Positions 1 through 9,090 of a stretch of 64,000 bases of DNA are shown here, in pieces. Position numbers and translations under genes: made by a program. The stretch lies in the NCBI GenBank assembly GCA_963729215.1, contig CAVSND010000018.1, forward strand, positions 30,767 to 94,766. Reading direction: 5' to 3'. A model generated the notes under the pieces. It did not search any database, was not told the DNA's origin, and saw only the letters and a list, made by a program, of their open reading frames with translations. This DNA is from CAVQJU01 sp963729215. GTDB taxonomy: Bacteria; Acidobacteriota; Vicinamibacteria; Vicinamibacterales; CAVVIG01. Numbering within the stretch: the stretch's first letter is position 1; every line of letters starts with the position of its first letter.

Positions 1-1121
1 TCACCGGCACGACAAGGCCCGTCATCACGGCGGTTCCCCAGTCGCGCAGGAAGAGCCAGATGATCAAGCCGGCCAGAAACAGGCCGATGATGATCGCATC
101 GCGCACGCTGGCAATCGACTCCTGGACGATGTTCGACTGGTCGTAGAACGGGCGCATCTCGATGCCGGCCGGCAGCGTCGGGCGGATCGCGGCCATCTCC
201 TGGTGCACTTCGTCGGCCACCTGCACGGTGTTGCTGTCGGGCTGGCGGTTGACGCTCACGAGCAGCGCGGGTTTGCCGTTCGCGCTGACGGAGGTGTACA
301 CGGGTTCGATTCCCGGCGCCACGGTGCCGACGTCCTGAACGCGCACCGGCACGTTGTCCACGTGCTTGACGACGATGCCGCCGATCTCTTCCAGGGTGCG
401 CACCTGCGCCGTGATCAGGGCGAGGAACAGCTGGTGGTTGCGGTTGAGCAGGCCCGGCGAATCGATGATGTTGGAGCGGTTGACGGCGCTGACGATGTCG
501 GCGACGGACGTTTTCGCGCGCAGCATCCGCGGCGGATCGACGACGACATGAAACTCAGGGCGCTGCCCGCCCTGAATGAGCACGCTCGCCACGCCGGGGA
601 GGCTGTTCAGCCGTCGGCTTGATCTCATATGTGGCCAGCTCCCACAGGTCCTTTTGCGGTACGGCGTCGGACGTCAGGCTGTAGCCGATGATCGGGAAGC
701 TCGAGAAATCCAGCCGGTGCGTCTGGATCTGCACCGTCGACGGGAGGCTGCTCTGCACCCGCGAGACCGCCGCATCAACCAGCTGGAGCGTCTCGAGCAT
801 GTCGACATTCCAGTTGAAAAAGAGGTTGATTTCGGCCGAGCCGCGGCTCGAGACCGAGCGTACGTCCTCGAGTCCAGGCACCGCCCGTACCGCTTCCTCG
901 AGTGGCCGCGTGACGGCGATTTCCATCTGCTCGATCGGCATCACGCCGTTATCGACGCCGATGATGATGCGAGGAAAGTTCGTCGTCGGAAACACGGCGA
1001 CCGGCAGCGTCAGCGCTTCGTAGACGCCCACCACGGTGAGGAGGCAAATCAGGAAAATGATCGATTTGGCGTGGCGGGCGAACCAGTAGTGGTCGGCGCG
1101 TTCGTCGGTGGATTGTGACAT
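1..1121 (-). CDS. RND efflux permease, N-terminal part, frameshifted and cut by window edge
   Basis: Inner-membrane proton-driven pump subunit of the AcrB/CzcA (RND) superfamily. From the start at 1121 there is a cytoplasmic N-terminus, a first transmembrane helix near residues 18-38, then a porter domain beginning PVAVFPTTNFPRI and EIAVTRPLEEAVRAVPG, typical of the family. After YEIKP (about residue 170) the frame is lost: an extra T at about 614 moves reading into another frame. Removing it gives KPRLNSLPGVASVLIQGG and then an uninterrupted RND sequence, including the helix with IIWLFLRDWGTAVMTG, to base 1. It is the last gene seen in an efflux operon with adaptor and TolC genes 18 bp or less apart. 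The substrate cannot be inferred. The frameshift is either a sequencing indel or a true lesion. Confidence 0.9.
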
Positions 1122-1139
1122 GGCGAAAACCGGCTGGCG

Positions 1140-2411
1140 CTACGACTCCTCGGGCTCTTCTTCTTCTTTGGCCGGCGCGATCTGCACCTTCGTCTTCGCC
1201 AGGACGTCGGGATCCAGCTTGAACAGCTCGAAGGCTCCGGTCGTGGCGACGCGTTGACCACTCTGCAGACCATCGGTCACCTGCACCATGCCCTTGTCGC
1301 GGATGCCGGCGGCGACCTTGCGCAGATGGGGTTTGCTCTCGTTGTCGATCACCATGGCGAAGGTGGCGCCGGTCGGGCTCGTCAGCACGGCGCTCTGCGG
1401 GATGACGAGCGCATTCGGCACGGTCTTCGCGATCAGTTCGACCCGGACGCTCGAGCCGGGTCGAAGCTTTCCGTCGCCATTCTCGGCTTCCGCCCACACT
1501 TCGACGGTGCTGCTCGAGGCGTCGACCGCCGCGTTGACGAGCGTCACCTTGCCCGCAATCGGCACGCCGCCGGGGCCAATCAGGTTGGCCTCGTTCCCCA
1601 CCGCGAGCTCCGCGGCGTCGGATTGCGAGACGTGCGCGCGCGCAATCACGCGCGAGGTGTCCATGATCGTCACCACGGGCGCGCCGCTCGCGGCTGTCTC
1701 GCCGGGGTAGAGCGGGAGGTCGGTGACCACGCCGTCGATCGGGCTCACGATGCGCGCGTAATTGAGCTGGGCTTGCGCAGACTCGCTGCGCCCCCTGGCG
1801 GCGTTTCGCTGCGCGCTGGCGGCCTTGATCTCCTGATCGTGGGCGAAGCCCTGCAGATCCTCGAAACGCTTGCGCGACGTTTCGTACTGGCTGCGCGCCT
1901 GGCCCAGGTTGACCTGCGCGTCGTTGACATCCTTCTGGGCGATCGCGCCTTCCCGATACAGACGCTGCCGGTTCTCGAACACGGACTGCGCGGCGTCGAA
2001 GGCTTCCTTGGACGTGCGCGCGTCGAGCTCCGCTTTCTGGAGCTCCTGCGGAACGGTCGCCTTCGACGTCGTCTCGAACGTGGCTTCGGCAAGATCGAGC
2101 GACGCACGGCTCTCCGCGGCCGCGCCGGCGAGATCGCGATCTTCCAGCTCGACGACGAGCTGGCCCGCTCGAACGCGGGCGCCCCGCTGCACGTACACTT
2201 TCTTCACCGGCGCCGACACCTTCGGGACGATCGCCGCCTGCTGGCGCGGATACAGCAGGCCCTCCGCGCGAATCGTGCGCTGGATCTTTGACAGCAGCAC
2301 AGGTGCGACGTCGACGGTGACGACGGGCTCCGCCTCTTCTTCGTGTTTGCCGCGGCAGCTCGCCAGCATCGCGGCCGCGAGGATGACGCTGAGCGCGTGC
2401 TTCGCGGTCAT
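1140..2411 (-). CDS. RND periplasmic adaptor (membrane-fusion protein), lipoprotein
   Basis: Adaptor bridging the RND permease and the TolC channel in the periplasm. The protein is 423 aa and begins with a lipoprotein signal ending LASC (Cys19), followed by charged residues. A biotinyl/lipoyl half-motif (IVPKVSAPVKKVYVQRGARVRAGQLVVEL) flanks a long alpha-helical hairpin at about residues 90-210 rich in Glu, Arg and Gln. The second half-motif (YARIVSPIDGVVTDLPLYPGE) and beta-barrel follow, as in the HlyD_D23/AcrA family. The start codon overlaps the tolC stop (TGATG), which indicates translational coupling. The C-terminus is acidic (KEEEEPEES), which is unusual but harmless. The family assignment is firm; the substrate is unknown. 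Confidence 0.93.
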   Translation of the reverse strand: MTAKHALSVILAAAMLASCRGKHEEEAEPVVTVDVAPVLLSKIQRTIRAEGLLYPRQQAAIVPKVSAPVKKVYVQRGARVRAGQLVVELEDRDLAGAAAESRASLDLAEATFETTSKATVPQELQKAELDARTSKEAFDAAQSVFENRQRLYREGAIAQKDVNDAQVNLGQARSQYETSRKRFEDLQGFAHDQEIKAASAQRNAARGRSESAQAQLNYARIVSPIDGVVTDLPLYPGETAASGAPVVTIMDTSRVIARAHVSQSDAAELAVGNEANLIGPGGVPIAGKVTLVNAAVDASSSTVEVWAEAENGDGKLRPGSSVRVELIAKTVPNALVIPQSAVLTSPTGATFAMVIDNESKPHLRKVAAGIRDKGMVQVTDGLQSGQRVATTGAFELFKLDPDVLAKTKVQIAPAKEEEEPEES

Positions 2412-3787
2412 CAGAAGCTACCTGTCAGCGTTTGCAGCTCCGCCAGCGCGACGCGATAGCGCGCCTCGGTGTCATCGGCCGCATTGCGCGCCTGGACGAG
2501 CGTGTTCTGGGCATCCACGAGCTCGAAGGCCGTCGATTCGCCGGCCTGATAACGCAGCGCGATCAGGCGCAGGCTTTCCGACGCGAGATCCGCGACCTGG
2601 CGGAGGTTGTCCGCTGCCGACCGGGACGTCAACGCTTCGTTGTACATCGAATAGAGATTGCTCACGAGCTGCCGCTGCGTCTGGCTGAGCGTCACCTGCG
2701 CCTGCCGCTCGCGTATTTCGCTCTGGCGCAGCTTGCTTCGCAGCGCGCCCCAATCCCACACGGGAACCGTCAGGTTGACGGTGACGAAGTACCCGAGGTT
2801 CGGCAGGACGCCGAGCTCCGGCTGCGCCGCGATGCGGCTGTGCAGCGCAAACTCGTTGGCTTCGATCCCGTAGACGGCGTCGACCACCAGGCTGGGAAGG
2901 AAAGCGTTCTTCGCGGCCTTGACGTCCTGGCCCGACGCCCGGAGCGCTTCGCCCGCCAGACGGAGATCGGGGTTGCCGCGCTCCGCCATCGTCCGGACGT
3001 CGATAAATGGCGGGAGCGCCGGGGCCGCCCGCATGTCGTCCACGACCGAAAAGTTTTCGTCGAGCGTCGGAAACAGCATGACCGCGAGCACCAGCCGCGC
3101 GTTATCGATGCCCAGCGCCGCTTCCCTGAAGCTCTGTTCCTGCTGCTGATACTGGATCTCCGCCTTGATCACATCGCTTCGCGCGACCTGCCCGAGCTGC
3201 TCCTGCTGGCGCGCGTACCCCACAAAACGGGAGGCCTGCTGTGCCGCCAGCTGCACCGTGGCATATTTGCGCTGCGCCGCCACCAGCGCGTAGTAGCTTT
3301 TCGTGACCGTCACGGCGAGGCCGCGCTGCGCGATTTCGAGCCTGGCCTGCGCCATCGCTTCCGCCGCGTCGGCCTTGTGCAGCGGCGTCCGCATGAACAC
3401 GCCGGGCGAAAGATCCTGGCGCATGACGGCCCACGCGCGGTACATGTTCACGCCATCCATGGACACGAACCGGCCGTTGGGATTCACGCCGTTGGCCTGG
3501 TTCCCGAGGTACTGCGTGGTGAAGCTGAACACCGGCAGCAGGCCCGCCTTCGCCTGCGCCCGATCTTCGCGCGCGCTCGCGGCGTCAGCCACGACCGCCT
3601 GGAATTGCGTTTCGTTCTCCCGGGCGCGCTGTAATGCGTCCTGGAGCGTCACCGTTCGCGGCGCACCGGATGGCGCCTCGAGATGAGCGAGCTCCAAGGG
3701 TGCGGGCACCGGCGCTGCCGCTTCCTGGGCGCCTGCCCCTGCCGCTCCGAGGAGGAAGACAAGCGCAGCCGACATCGCGTCTCTCAT
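2411..3787 (-). CDS. TolC-family outer-membrane efflux protein
   Basis: Outer-membrane channel of the tripartite pump. I start at ATG 3787 because it gives a cleavable signal peptide (MRDAMSAALVFLLGAAGAGAQ) and an ATGA overlap with the upstream beta-propeller gene. An in-frame extension upstream lacks protein-like composition. The 458-aa protein contains the two OEP repeats: helices rich in Ala, Gln and Arg, with LQDALQRARENETQFQAVVADAASAREDRAQAKAG-type periodicity near residue 50 and the second repeat near 260. The length matches the family (420-500 aa). Its order between the propeller and the adaptor shows that it belongs to the RND operon. Confidence 0.93.
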   Translation of the reverse strand: MRDAMSAALVFLLGAAGAGAQEAAAPVPAPLELAHLEAPSGAPRTVTLQDALQRARENETQFQAVVADAASAREDRAQAKAGLLPVFSFTTQYLGNQANGVNPNGRFVSMDGVNMYRAWAVMRQDLSPGVFMRTPLHKADAAEAMAQARLEIAQRGLAVTVTKSYYALVAAQRKYATVQLAAQQASRFVGYARQQEQLGQVARSDVIKAEIQYQQQEQSFREAALGIDNARLVLAVMLFPTLDENFSVVDDMRAAPALPPFIDVRTMAERGNPDLRLAGEALRASGQDVKAAKNAFLPSLVVDAVYGIEANEFALHSRIAAQPELGVLPNLGYFVTVNLTVPVWDWGALRSKLRQSEIRERQAQVTLSQTQRQLVSNLYSMYNEALTSRSAADNLRQVADLASESLRLIALRYQAGESTAFELVDAQNTLVQARNAADDTEARYRVALAELQTLTGSF

Positions 3788-4770
3788 CTGCCGACCACCA
3801 GGACTTTGAACGAATCCGGGAGAAACGGCGCACGGCCGCCGGCCGCCGCCTGTCCGGCCGTCGCGGTGGGTACGTAGACTTTGTGCGTTTTCTCGTCGAG
3901 CGCAATGGTGCGGGCGCCGCGCTCGGTGGCGATGTTCTCGAGCACGTCCCATTTGCCGCCCATCTGCTCCACGATCGTGAGCGTGCCGTCGCCGTTCGAG
4001 CTGAACGCGTAACCAGTGCCGGCGTCGAAGGCCGCGCCGTCAGCTCCGGCGCCGATCGCCGGCGTCGCGATCACCTTGCCGGCGTCGGGATCGGAGACCG
4101 CCATCACGCGATTGCCACACACGGAGAACAGCCGGCGGTTCTTCGCGTCAATCGCAAGTCCGGACGGGCCGTCGCATCCGGTCAACGCGTATTTCTTGAT
4201 GACGGTCGCCTTGGCGGCGTCGATCTCCACGATCTCGCTCGTGTCCTCGATGTTGACGTAGATCTTGCCCGCGCCATCCGCCACCGAGAACTCGGGCTTG
4301 CCCGGCAGCGGAATCGTCGCGGCCACGGCGCCTGTTTTTGCGTCAATCACGGAAGCGCTTCTGGACCGGCCGTTGAAGGCAAACACCCGTCCCGACCGTG
4401 CGTCGTAGCGGATCGCGTCTGGATTCTCGCCGGTGGCGGCCATGCCGATCGGCTTCAGCGTCTTGAGGTCGAAGATCGTCACGTTGTTGCCGCGGCCATT
4501 GCTGATGAATCCGCGGTTCAGCTCCGGCGCAATCGCAATCCCGTGCACGCCGGGAGTATCCGGGATGTCGCCGACCACCTTGTTCGAGTCGAGATCGACG
4601 ACCACGACATGGGTGGCATGCGACACATAGAGCCGCCGCGCCGCGCTGTCGACAGAGAGATAGTCCCAGCCGCCTTCGCCGCCGATCTTGATCTCGCCGG
4701 TGACGTGATAACCGGTGGGGGCGGCACCGATCAGGAACGGCAATACCGCGATGATGACGAGCTTTCGCAC
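3784..4770 (-). CDS. YncE-like secreted beta-propeller protein 1
   Basis: A 328-aa exported protein with signal peptide MRKLVIIAVLPFLIGAAP, followed by repeated blades of about 40 residues with the pattern 'DxxxxRLYVSH...VVVxDLDSNKVVGDIPDTPGVHGIAIAPE' and 'GRVFAFNGRSRSASVIDAKTGAVAATI'. This is the YVTN/YncE seven-blade propeller layout. Members are periplasmic and usually of unknown function; some bind DNA or metals in vitro. It is translationally coupled (ATGA) to tolC and 121 bp downstream of a paralogue. It therefore probably serves or senses something handled by the pump, but that role is an inference. Confidence 0.85.
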   Translation of the reverse strand: MRKLVIIAVLPFLIGAAPTGYHVTGEIKIGGEGGWDYLSVDSAARRLYVSHATHVVVVDLDSNKVVGDIPDTPGVHGIAIAPELNRGFISNGRGNNVTIFDLKTLKPIGMAATGENPDAIRYDARSGRVFAFNGRSRSASVIDAKTGAVAATIPLPGKPEFSVADGAGKIYVNIEDTSEIVEIDAAKATVIKKYALTGCDGPSGLAIDAKNRRLFSVCGNRVMAVSDPDAGKVIATPAIGAGADGAAFDAGTGYAFSSNGDGTLTIVEQMGGKWDVLENIATERGARTIALDEKTHKVYVPTATAGQAAAGGRAPFLPDSFKVLVVGR

Positions 4771-4891
4771 GTGAACCTCCCTGCGGCCGCGACCCGTTCA
4801 GATGACGAACCGGCCGGCCGCGACCAGAGAACGATAACCGATCGGTGGCCACGCCGGCCTGCCCTGAACAGGACGGCCGGGTCGCCTCCGC

Positions 4892-5950
4892 TCAAGACTT
4901 GATGACGATGAACCACGCCGCGATGATGGGGCCTTGTGGCCCGCGGCCGCGTCCCCTTCCCGGCTCCGGCGGCGGGGCATCCGCCGGCGGCGGTGGCACT
5001 GGCCCTCGCTCCGGCTGGAAGAGATACGCGTTGTGAGTCTTCGGATCGACGGCGATTGTTTTCGCTCCTGCGAACGTGGGAACGGTCGCGACCACCGTGT
5101 ACTTGTCAGGCGAATCCTGGTGGACCACCGTCACGTTTCCCTCGGCCCCATTCGGAATGTAGATGAGTTTTCTCGAGGGATCCCAGCCCAGCGCGTCGAC
5201 GCGCGTGCCATTCGCGATGGACGCGACGACGTGACCGGTGGCGGGATCGACGACGACCGACGTCTTGTTGCACCCTGAGAAGATGCGGTTCGACGCTTTG
5301 TCGTACGCGATGCCGGTCGGTCCTTCGCACGGGCCGAGCGGCCAGGACGCCGTCGCCTTCCACGTCTTGACGTCAATCACCTGCATCGTGTTCTTGGTTT
5401 CGTTGTTGACGAAGATGTGGCCGCGGCCGTCGGCCGCCGCGCCTTCGGGCGACGTGTCTTCGAGCTCGACGGTGGCGACTACGTCCCCCGTCTTCGGATC
5501 GATCGCCGTCAGCGTGCCGATCGGCCTGCTGTGGTTCGTCAGGATGATTTTGTCGTCCGGCTCGTCGTACATGATGCCGTCGAGCCCGGGGCCGACCATG
5601 ATTTGCCTCAACACGGCGAGCGTTTTCAGATCGAACATCGTGACGGTCCCGTCGCCGCCGTTCGTCGTAAACCCGTGTCCGAGCCTCGTCACGATACCGG
5701 CACCGTGAACGCCCGGCGTGTTCGGGATATCACCAAGTACCTTGCCCGTTGCGCCTTCGACCACCATCATGTGGGTCGCCCGCGACACGAACACGCGGCC
5801 GGTGGCGGACTCCACGACGACATAGTCCGTTCCGCCTTCGCCCTTGATATCGAACTTCTCAACCTTGAATGTCTGCGCGTCACCGGCGGCCGGCGCCGCA
5901 AGGCCGGCTGCGGAAAGCACGATCAGCGCGGCGAGCAGGTGTCTGGTCAT
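4892..5950 (-). CDS. YncE-like secreted beta-propeller protein 2
   Basis: A 352-aa paralogue of the next gene. It has a signal peptide (LLAALIVLSAAGLAAPAAGDAQ) and the same blade motifs (RVFVSRATHMMVVEGATGKVLGDI; PNTPGVHGAGI; TMFDLKTLAVL). The C-terminus carries a Pro/Gly/Arg-rich tail (PPPPADAPPPEPGRGRGRG) absent from the paralogue and ends in a hydrophobic WFIVIKS. As first gene of the efflux operon it is divergent from the two-component system at 6105, which suggests control by that regulator. The function is not known; a periplasmic binding or scaffold role is inferred. Confidence 0.83.
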   Translation of the reverse strand: MTRHLLAALIVLSAAGLAAPAAGDAQTFKVEKFDIKGEGGTDYVVVESATGRVFVSRATHMMVVEGATGKVLGDIPNTPGVHGAGIVTRLGHGFTTNGGDGTVTMFDLKTLAVLRQIMVGPGLDGIMYDEPDDKIILTNHSRPIGTLTAIDPKTGDVVATVELEDTSPEGAAADGRGHIFVNNETKNTMQVIDVKTWKATASWPLGPCEGPTGIAYDKASNRIFSGCNKTSVVVDPATGHVVASIANGTRVDALGWDPSRKLIYIPNGAEGNVTVVHQDSPDKYTVVATVPTFAGAKTIAVDPKTHNAYLFQPERGPVPPPPADAPPPEPGRGRGRGPQGPIIAAWFIVIKS

Positions 5951-6104
5951 CTCTGAAACCTCATTTCATGGCTCAACACGAGCGCCTGAAGCACAGCCAC
6001 AACTCCAGGACCGCGGAGGACACCGCTGGCCGCACTATAGCGATTCGAAGATGAACGCACGATGACAGCGGCCGGCGTGCCCGGGCATGGTGTAGGCTCT
6101 TTTT

Positions 6105-6794
6105 GTGCGCGTTCTCCTGGTCGAAGACGAGCCGAGCGCCGCGCGTATGCTGGCGAAGGGTCTGCGCGAACAGACGTACGCCGTTGATGTCGCCACCGAT
6201 GGCGAGACGGCTCTCTTCCGCGCGAGCACGACCGACTACGATGCCATCGTGCTCGACGTGATGTTGCCGGTCAAAGACGGCTTCGCCGTCTGCCGCACGA
6301 TCCGCGCCTCCGGGTCGCTGGTGCCGATCCTGATGGTGACGGCGCGTGACGCCGTCGACGCCCGGATCGAGGGCCTCGATTGCGGCGCGGACGACTACCT
6401 GGTGAAGCCGTTCGACTTCGGCGAGCTGCTCGCGCGGCTCCGGGCTCTCATTCGACGCGGCCGCCTCCCTCTTCTGCCGGAACGGCTCGTGGTGGGGCCG
6501 CTCGCGCTCGACACACGCAGCCGCCGCGTCCGCGTCGGGAGCCAGGACGTGGCGCTCACCGCGAGGGAATATGCGCTGCTGGAATATCTCGCGCGGCGCG
6601 CGGGCGATGTCGTCAGCCGGGCCGACATCGCGGAGCACGTGTGGGACGAACGCTACGATCCGCTGTCGAACGTCGTCGATGTCTACGTACAGCGGCTTCG
6701 CCGCAAGCTCGATCACGACGAGTCCGAGTCCGTGATCCGGACGCGGCGCGGCGAAGGGTATCAGCTCGTGGCGGAGCGAAGAGGCGAGCCGTGA
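6105..6794 (+). CDS. OmpR-family response regulator
   Basis: A 229-aa two-domain regulator. The receiver domain (1-115) shows the acidic pair E7/D8, phospho-acceptor D51 in IVLDVMLP, T79 in VTA and K101 in LVKPF. A winged-helix Trans_reg_C domain (125-222) follows, with LTAREYALLEYLARRAGDVVSRADIAEHVWDE and the wing VIRTRRGEGYQL. The start is GTG. A -10-like TAGGCT at 6093-6098 lies only 6 bases upstream, so the transcript may be leaderless. The stop overlaps the kinase start (GTGA). It is divergent from the efflux operon, which it probably controls. Confidence 0.95.
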   Translation: MRVLLVEDEPSAARMLAKGLREQTYAVDVATDGETALFRASTTDYDAIVLDVMLPVKDGFAVCRTIRASGSLVPILMVTARDAVDARIEGLDCGADDYLVKPFDFGELLARLRALIRRGRLPLLPERLVVGPLALDTRSRRVRVGSQDVALTAREYALLEYLARRAGDVVSRADIAEHVWDERYDPLSNVVDVYVQRLRRKLDHDESESVIRTRRGEGYQLVAERRGEP

Positions 6795-8098
6795 AGGGCC
6801 TGTCGCTTCGTTTGCGCCTCACGGTCTGGTACAGCCTCGCGCTGCTCGTGACCATGTCCCTCGGCGGCATCGTGGTCTTGCGCGAACAGGGCCGGGTCGG
6901 CATCCGGCGGGTGGACCGCGAGCTCGACGCCTTCGCGGGCACGCTGCGCGGCGTGCTTGCCGACGAACTCACGGAACACGATGACGTCGCCGTCGCTGCC
7001 GAGGATGCACGCAGGACCGTGACGATACCGGGCCGGGCGGTCGCGATCCTGGATGCGGCCGGACATCCGCTGACCGCCGACTGGGGCCGTCTGAAGCTTG
7101 GCGACGCGCTGCCCTCAGGCGATGACGGCTCCCGCGTGTGGACGGCCGAATCGCCGGACGGCGCATGGCGCGTCCACACCGCGTCGCAATCGTTCCAGAA
7201 GAATCGACTCGTCCTGCTTGTGGCGGCGCCGCTGTCCGACGTCAACCGCGAGCAGCACGAAGTCCAGGAAGCGATGGTGATCGGCATTCCGATCGCCTTG
7301 CTGATCGCCGCCACGGGCGGGCTTTACCTGGCGTCGGTCGGCCTGCGGCCGATCACCGAGGCGCTGCGTACCCAGCGGCAGTTCATGGCCGATGCGTCGC
7401 ACGAACTGCGCACGCCCGTGTCGGTCGCGCGCGTATCAGCGGAGGTGGCACTCAGCCGCGAGCATCGTGACGAGGGCGAGTATCGCGAGGCCCTCACGAT
7501 AGTCGCCGGCGAGGCGCAACGACTCAGCCGGCTCGTTGACGACATGCTCGTGCTCGCGCGCGCCGATGCCGGCGGCTATGCGCTGCGTTCCGTTGATTTG
7601 TACTTCGATGAAATCGTCGCCGAGTGCCGGCGGGCCGTGGACGTGTTAGCGGCCGAACGCGGTGTGACGATCCGTTCGCTCGGCGCTACGGACATCTCCG
7701 TGAAGGGCGACGAGGACCTGTTGCGCCGGCTCGTGCTGAATATCCTGCAGAATGCCGTGCAGCACAGTCCGGCTGGCGGCGACGTCGAGGTGGAGCTCGC
7801 GAGCGAACCAGGACGAGTGCGTCTGCGGGTCAGCGACCACGGACCCGGCATTCCGGCGGCCGACCAGGCGCGGATCTTCGATCGGTTCGTGCAGCTCGAT
7901 GTGTCGAGAGGCCGGCAGGGCACGGGGCTCGGCCTGCCGATCGCACGCTGGATCGCGGAGGCGCATCGCGGGATCCTCGTGCTCGAGAACAGCGGACCCG
8001 ATGGCAGCACGTTTACGGTGGTCCTGCCGGCGAACGTGCACGAGAGTCGCCGCCCCATCAATACGCGGGTTCCCGTGCCGCCTCTTTCCCACCTTTAA
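6791..8098 (+). CDS. Two-component sensor histidine kinase
   Basis: A 435-aa membrane kinase. TM1 is at about residues 10-30, followed by a periplasmic sensor of about 120 residues. TM2 (IGIPIALLIAATGGLYLA) is near residue 165. There is a short linker, then the HisKA domain with phospho-acceptor H204 in ADASHELRTP. The HATPase domain has an N box (LVLNILQNAVQHSP), G1 (DHGPGIP) and G2 (GTGLGLPIARWI). The GTG start at 6791 overlaps the regulator stop. Partner of the adjacent regulator; the signal is unknown. About 15 residues past the usual end of the kinase fold (ESRRPINTRVPVPPLSHL) are atypical and abut a gene remnant. Confidence 0.94.
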   Translation: MKGLSLRLRLTVWYSLALLVTMSLGGIVVLREQGRVGIRRVDRELDAFAGTLRGVLADELTEHDDVAVAAEDARRTVTIPGRAVAILDAAGHPLTADWGRLKLGDALPSGDDGSRVWTAESPDGAWRVHTASQSFQKNRLVLLVAAPLSDVNREQHEVQEAMVIGIPIALLIAATGGLYLASVGLRPITEALRTQRQFMADASHELRTPVSVARVSAEVALSREHRDEGEYREALTIVAGEAQRLSRLVDDMLVLARADAGGYALRSVDLYFDEIVAECRRAVDVLAAERGVTIRSLGATDISVKGDEDLLRRLVLNILQNAVQHSPAGGDVEVELASEPGRVRLRVSDHGPGIPAADQARIFDRFVQLDVSRGRQGTGLGLPIARWIAEAHRGILVLENSGPDGSTFTVVLPANVHESRRPINTRVPVPPLSHL

Positions 8099-8100
8099 CG

Positions 8101-8256
8101 TCTGGAAAAGGCACGGCCATCGGCGCCGGGGCCGGCGCGGCCGCCGGCCTGGGCACGAACATGGCGACACGCGGCGCCGCCGCCACGATCCCGGCGGAGG
8201 CGCTCCTCGAGTTCCGCCTGACGTCGCCCGTAACAGTGGTGGTGCAGCCGCAGTGA
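8101..8256 (+). pseudogene. 3' remnant of a glycine-zipper protein gene
   Basis: Directly after the kinase stop, one frame encodes about 51 residues with no plausible start: a glycine-zipper stretch (KGTAIGAGAGAAAGLG), then TIPAEALLEFRLTSPVTVVVQPQ and a stop. Small exported glycine-zipper proteins commonly end in exactly this way (Gly/Ala zipper, then a segment of the type 'E-x-x-L-x-F-R-L-x-x-P-x-x-V'). The signal peptide and first half are missing, so I read it as a remnant. The deletion could have fused new sequence onto the kinase C-terminus. Confidence 0.5.
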
Positions 8257-8266
8257 GTGGCTGTGT

Positions 8267-8476
8267 CTAGCTGGCTTTCTTCTTGGCCGCCCGCTTGCGC
8301 GGGGTCTTCGCGGGAGCCGGTTCATTGGTCGCCTGGAGCGCGACCAGACGCGTGGCGAACGTCTTACGTCCGCCTTCGTCGAACTCGATGACCGTGTGGT
8401 GCTCGTTCACTTCGACCAGCGTGCCCGGCCCGTACGTGGGCTGCACGACGCGGTCGCCCTTCTGCCATGCTTTCAT
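8267..8476 (-). CDS. Small Tudor/SH3-like basic protein
   Basis: A 69-aa protein. Residues 5-45 (GDRVVQPTYGPGTLVEVNEHHTVIEFDEGGRKTF) resemble the small SH3/Tudor-like fold found at the C-terminus of PcrA/UvrD helicases and in the DUF3553/CarD-like group. A Lys/Arg/Ala-rich tail (TPRKRAAKKKAS) follows that could bind nucleic acid. There is no signal peptide. It lies 50 bp downstream of the RNA-binding protein gene on the same strand. The fold assignment comes from motif resemblance only; the role is unknown. Confidence 0.6.
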   Translation of the reverse strand: MKAWQKGDRVVQPTYGPGTLVEVNEHHTVIEFDEGGRKTFATRLVALQATNEPAPAKTPRKRAAKKKAS

Positions 8477-8490
8477 CGGTATCCTAAGCT

Positions 8491-8511
8491 CGCGGGGGCC
8501 ACGCCCCCGCG
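8491..8511. repeat. Perfect 9-bp GC hairpin
   Basis: CGCGGGGGC and GCCCCCGCG face each other across a CAC loop, between the stop of the RRM gene and the start of the next gene on the minus strand. No T-run follows in either direction, so it may stabilise an mRNA end or be a weak terminator. Confidence 0.5.
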
Positions 8512-8526
8512 TGCACGATGCTCACG

Positions 8527-8862
8527 CTACCAGCGGGGCTCGCGACGTCCGCCGCCGCCACCACCACCGCCGCGATTGCCGCCGAATCCACCGCCGCCGC
8601 CAAACCCGCCTTCCGGCTTGGGCCGGGCTTCATTGACCGTCAGGCTGCGGCCACCCATCTGGAACTGATTGAATTCGGAAGCCGCCTTCTGCGCCTCCTC
8701 GTCGGTGGACATCTCGACGAACGCGAATCCCCTTGCGCGCCCGGTCGCGGCGTCACGCATGACACGCACCGACTCGACTGTGCCCGCCTTGCTGAAGAGC
8801 TCCTGAAGCTCCGCTTCCCCCGTGCTGTACGGAAGATTCCCGACGTAAAGCCTTCGACCCAT
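8527..8862 (-). CDS. RRM-domain RNA-binding protein with glycine-rich tail
   Basis: A 111-aa protein with a single RNA-recognition motif. RNP2 is LYVGNL (residues 5-10) and RNP1 is RGFAFVEM (about 44-51), with aromatic residues in the usual RNA-contact positions. The tail from residue 83 is Gly/Arg-rich (FGGGGGFGGNRGGGGGGGG), like cyanobacterial and acidobacterial glycine-rich Rbp proteins. It probably acts as a cytoplasmic RNA chaperone, often cold-induced in relatives. The 228 bp upstream (8863-9090) hold no gene. Confidence 0.9.
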   Translation of the reverse strand: MGRRLYVGNLPYSTGEAELQELFSKAGTVESVRVMRDAATGRARGFAFVEMSTDEEAQKAASEFNQFQMGGRSLTVNEARPKPEGGFGGGGGFGGNRGGGGGGGGRREPRW

Positions 8863-9046
8863 ACCTTATCCTCGCTCTGCAAAAAGTGGCTGCACCACAG
8901 TGCTCAGCAGTCTCGTGCGAGGAGAGCGAGTCAGGACGGAGGCTCGATCGGCACTCGGCGCGGGCGAAGCGGGCGGGCGGACCACCAAGGGCGCGTAGTC
9001 TATCAACGGTCCCCGCCACAAGCAAGTACCGATGGGCACATTCGAC

Positions 9047-9062
9047 ACACCCATACGGGTGT
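9047..9062. promoter_or_regulatory. Short inverted repeat before the NamZ-like gene
   Basis: ACACCC and GGGTGT flank an ATAC spacer, 28 bp before the ATG at 9091. An AATAAT/TAATCT -10-like sequence at 9079-9086 lies between them. It could be an operator; there is no further evidence. Confidence 0.3.
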
Positions 9063-9090
9063 CTGGATCTCTCTGTGAAATAATCTGCGC

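Noticed and set aside
8491..8511. Intrinsic terminator
   Set aside because: A perfect hairpin, but no T-run on either strand, so it is listed only as a hairpin.
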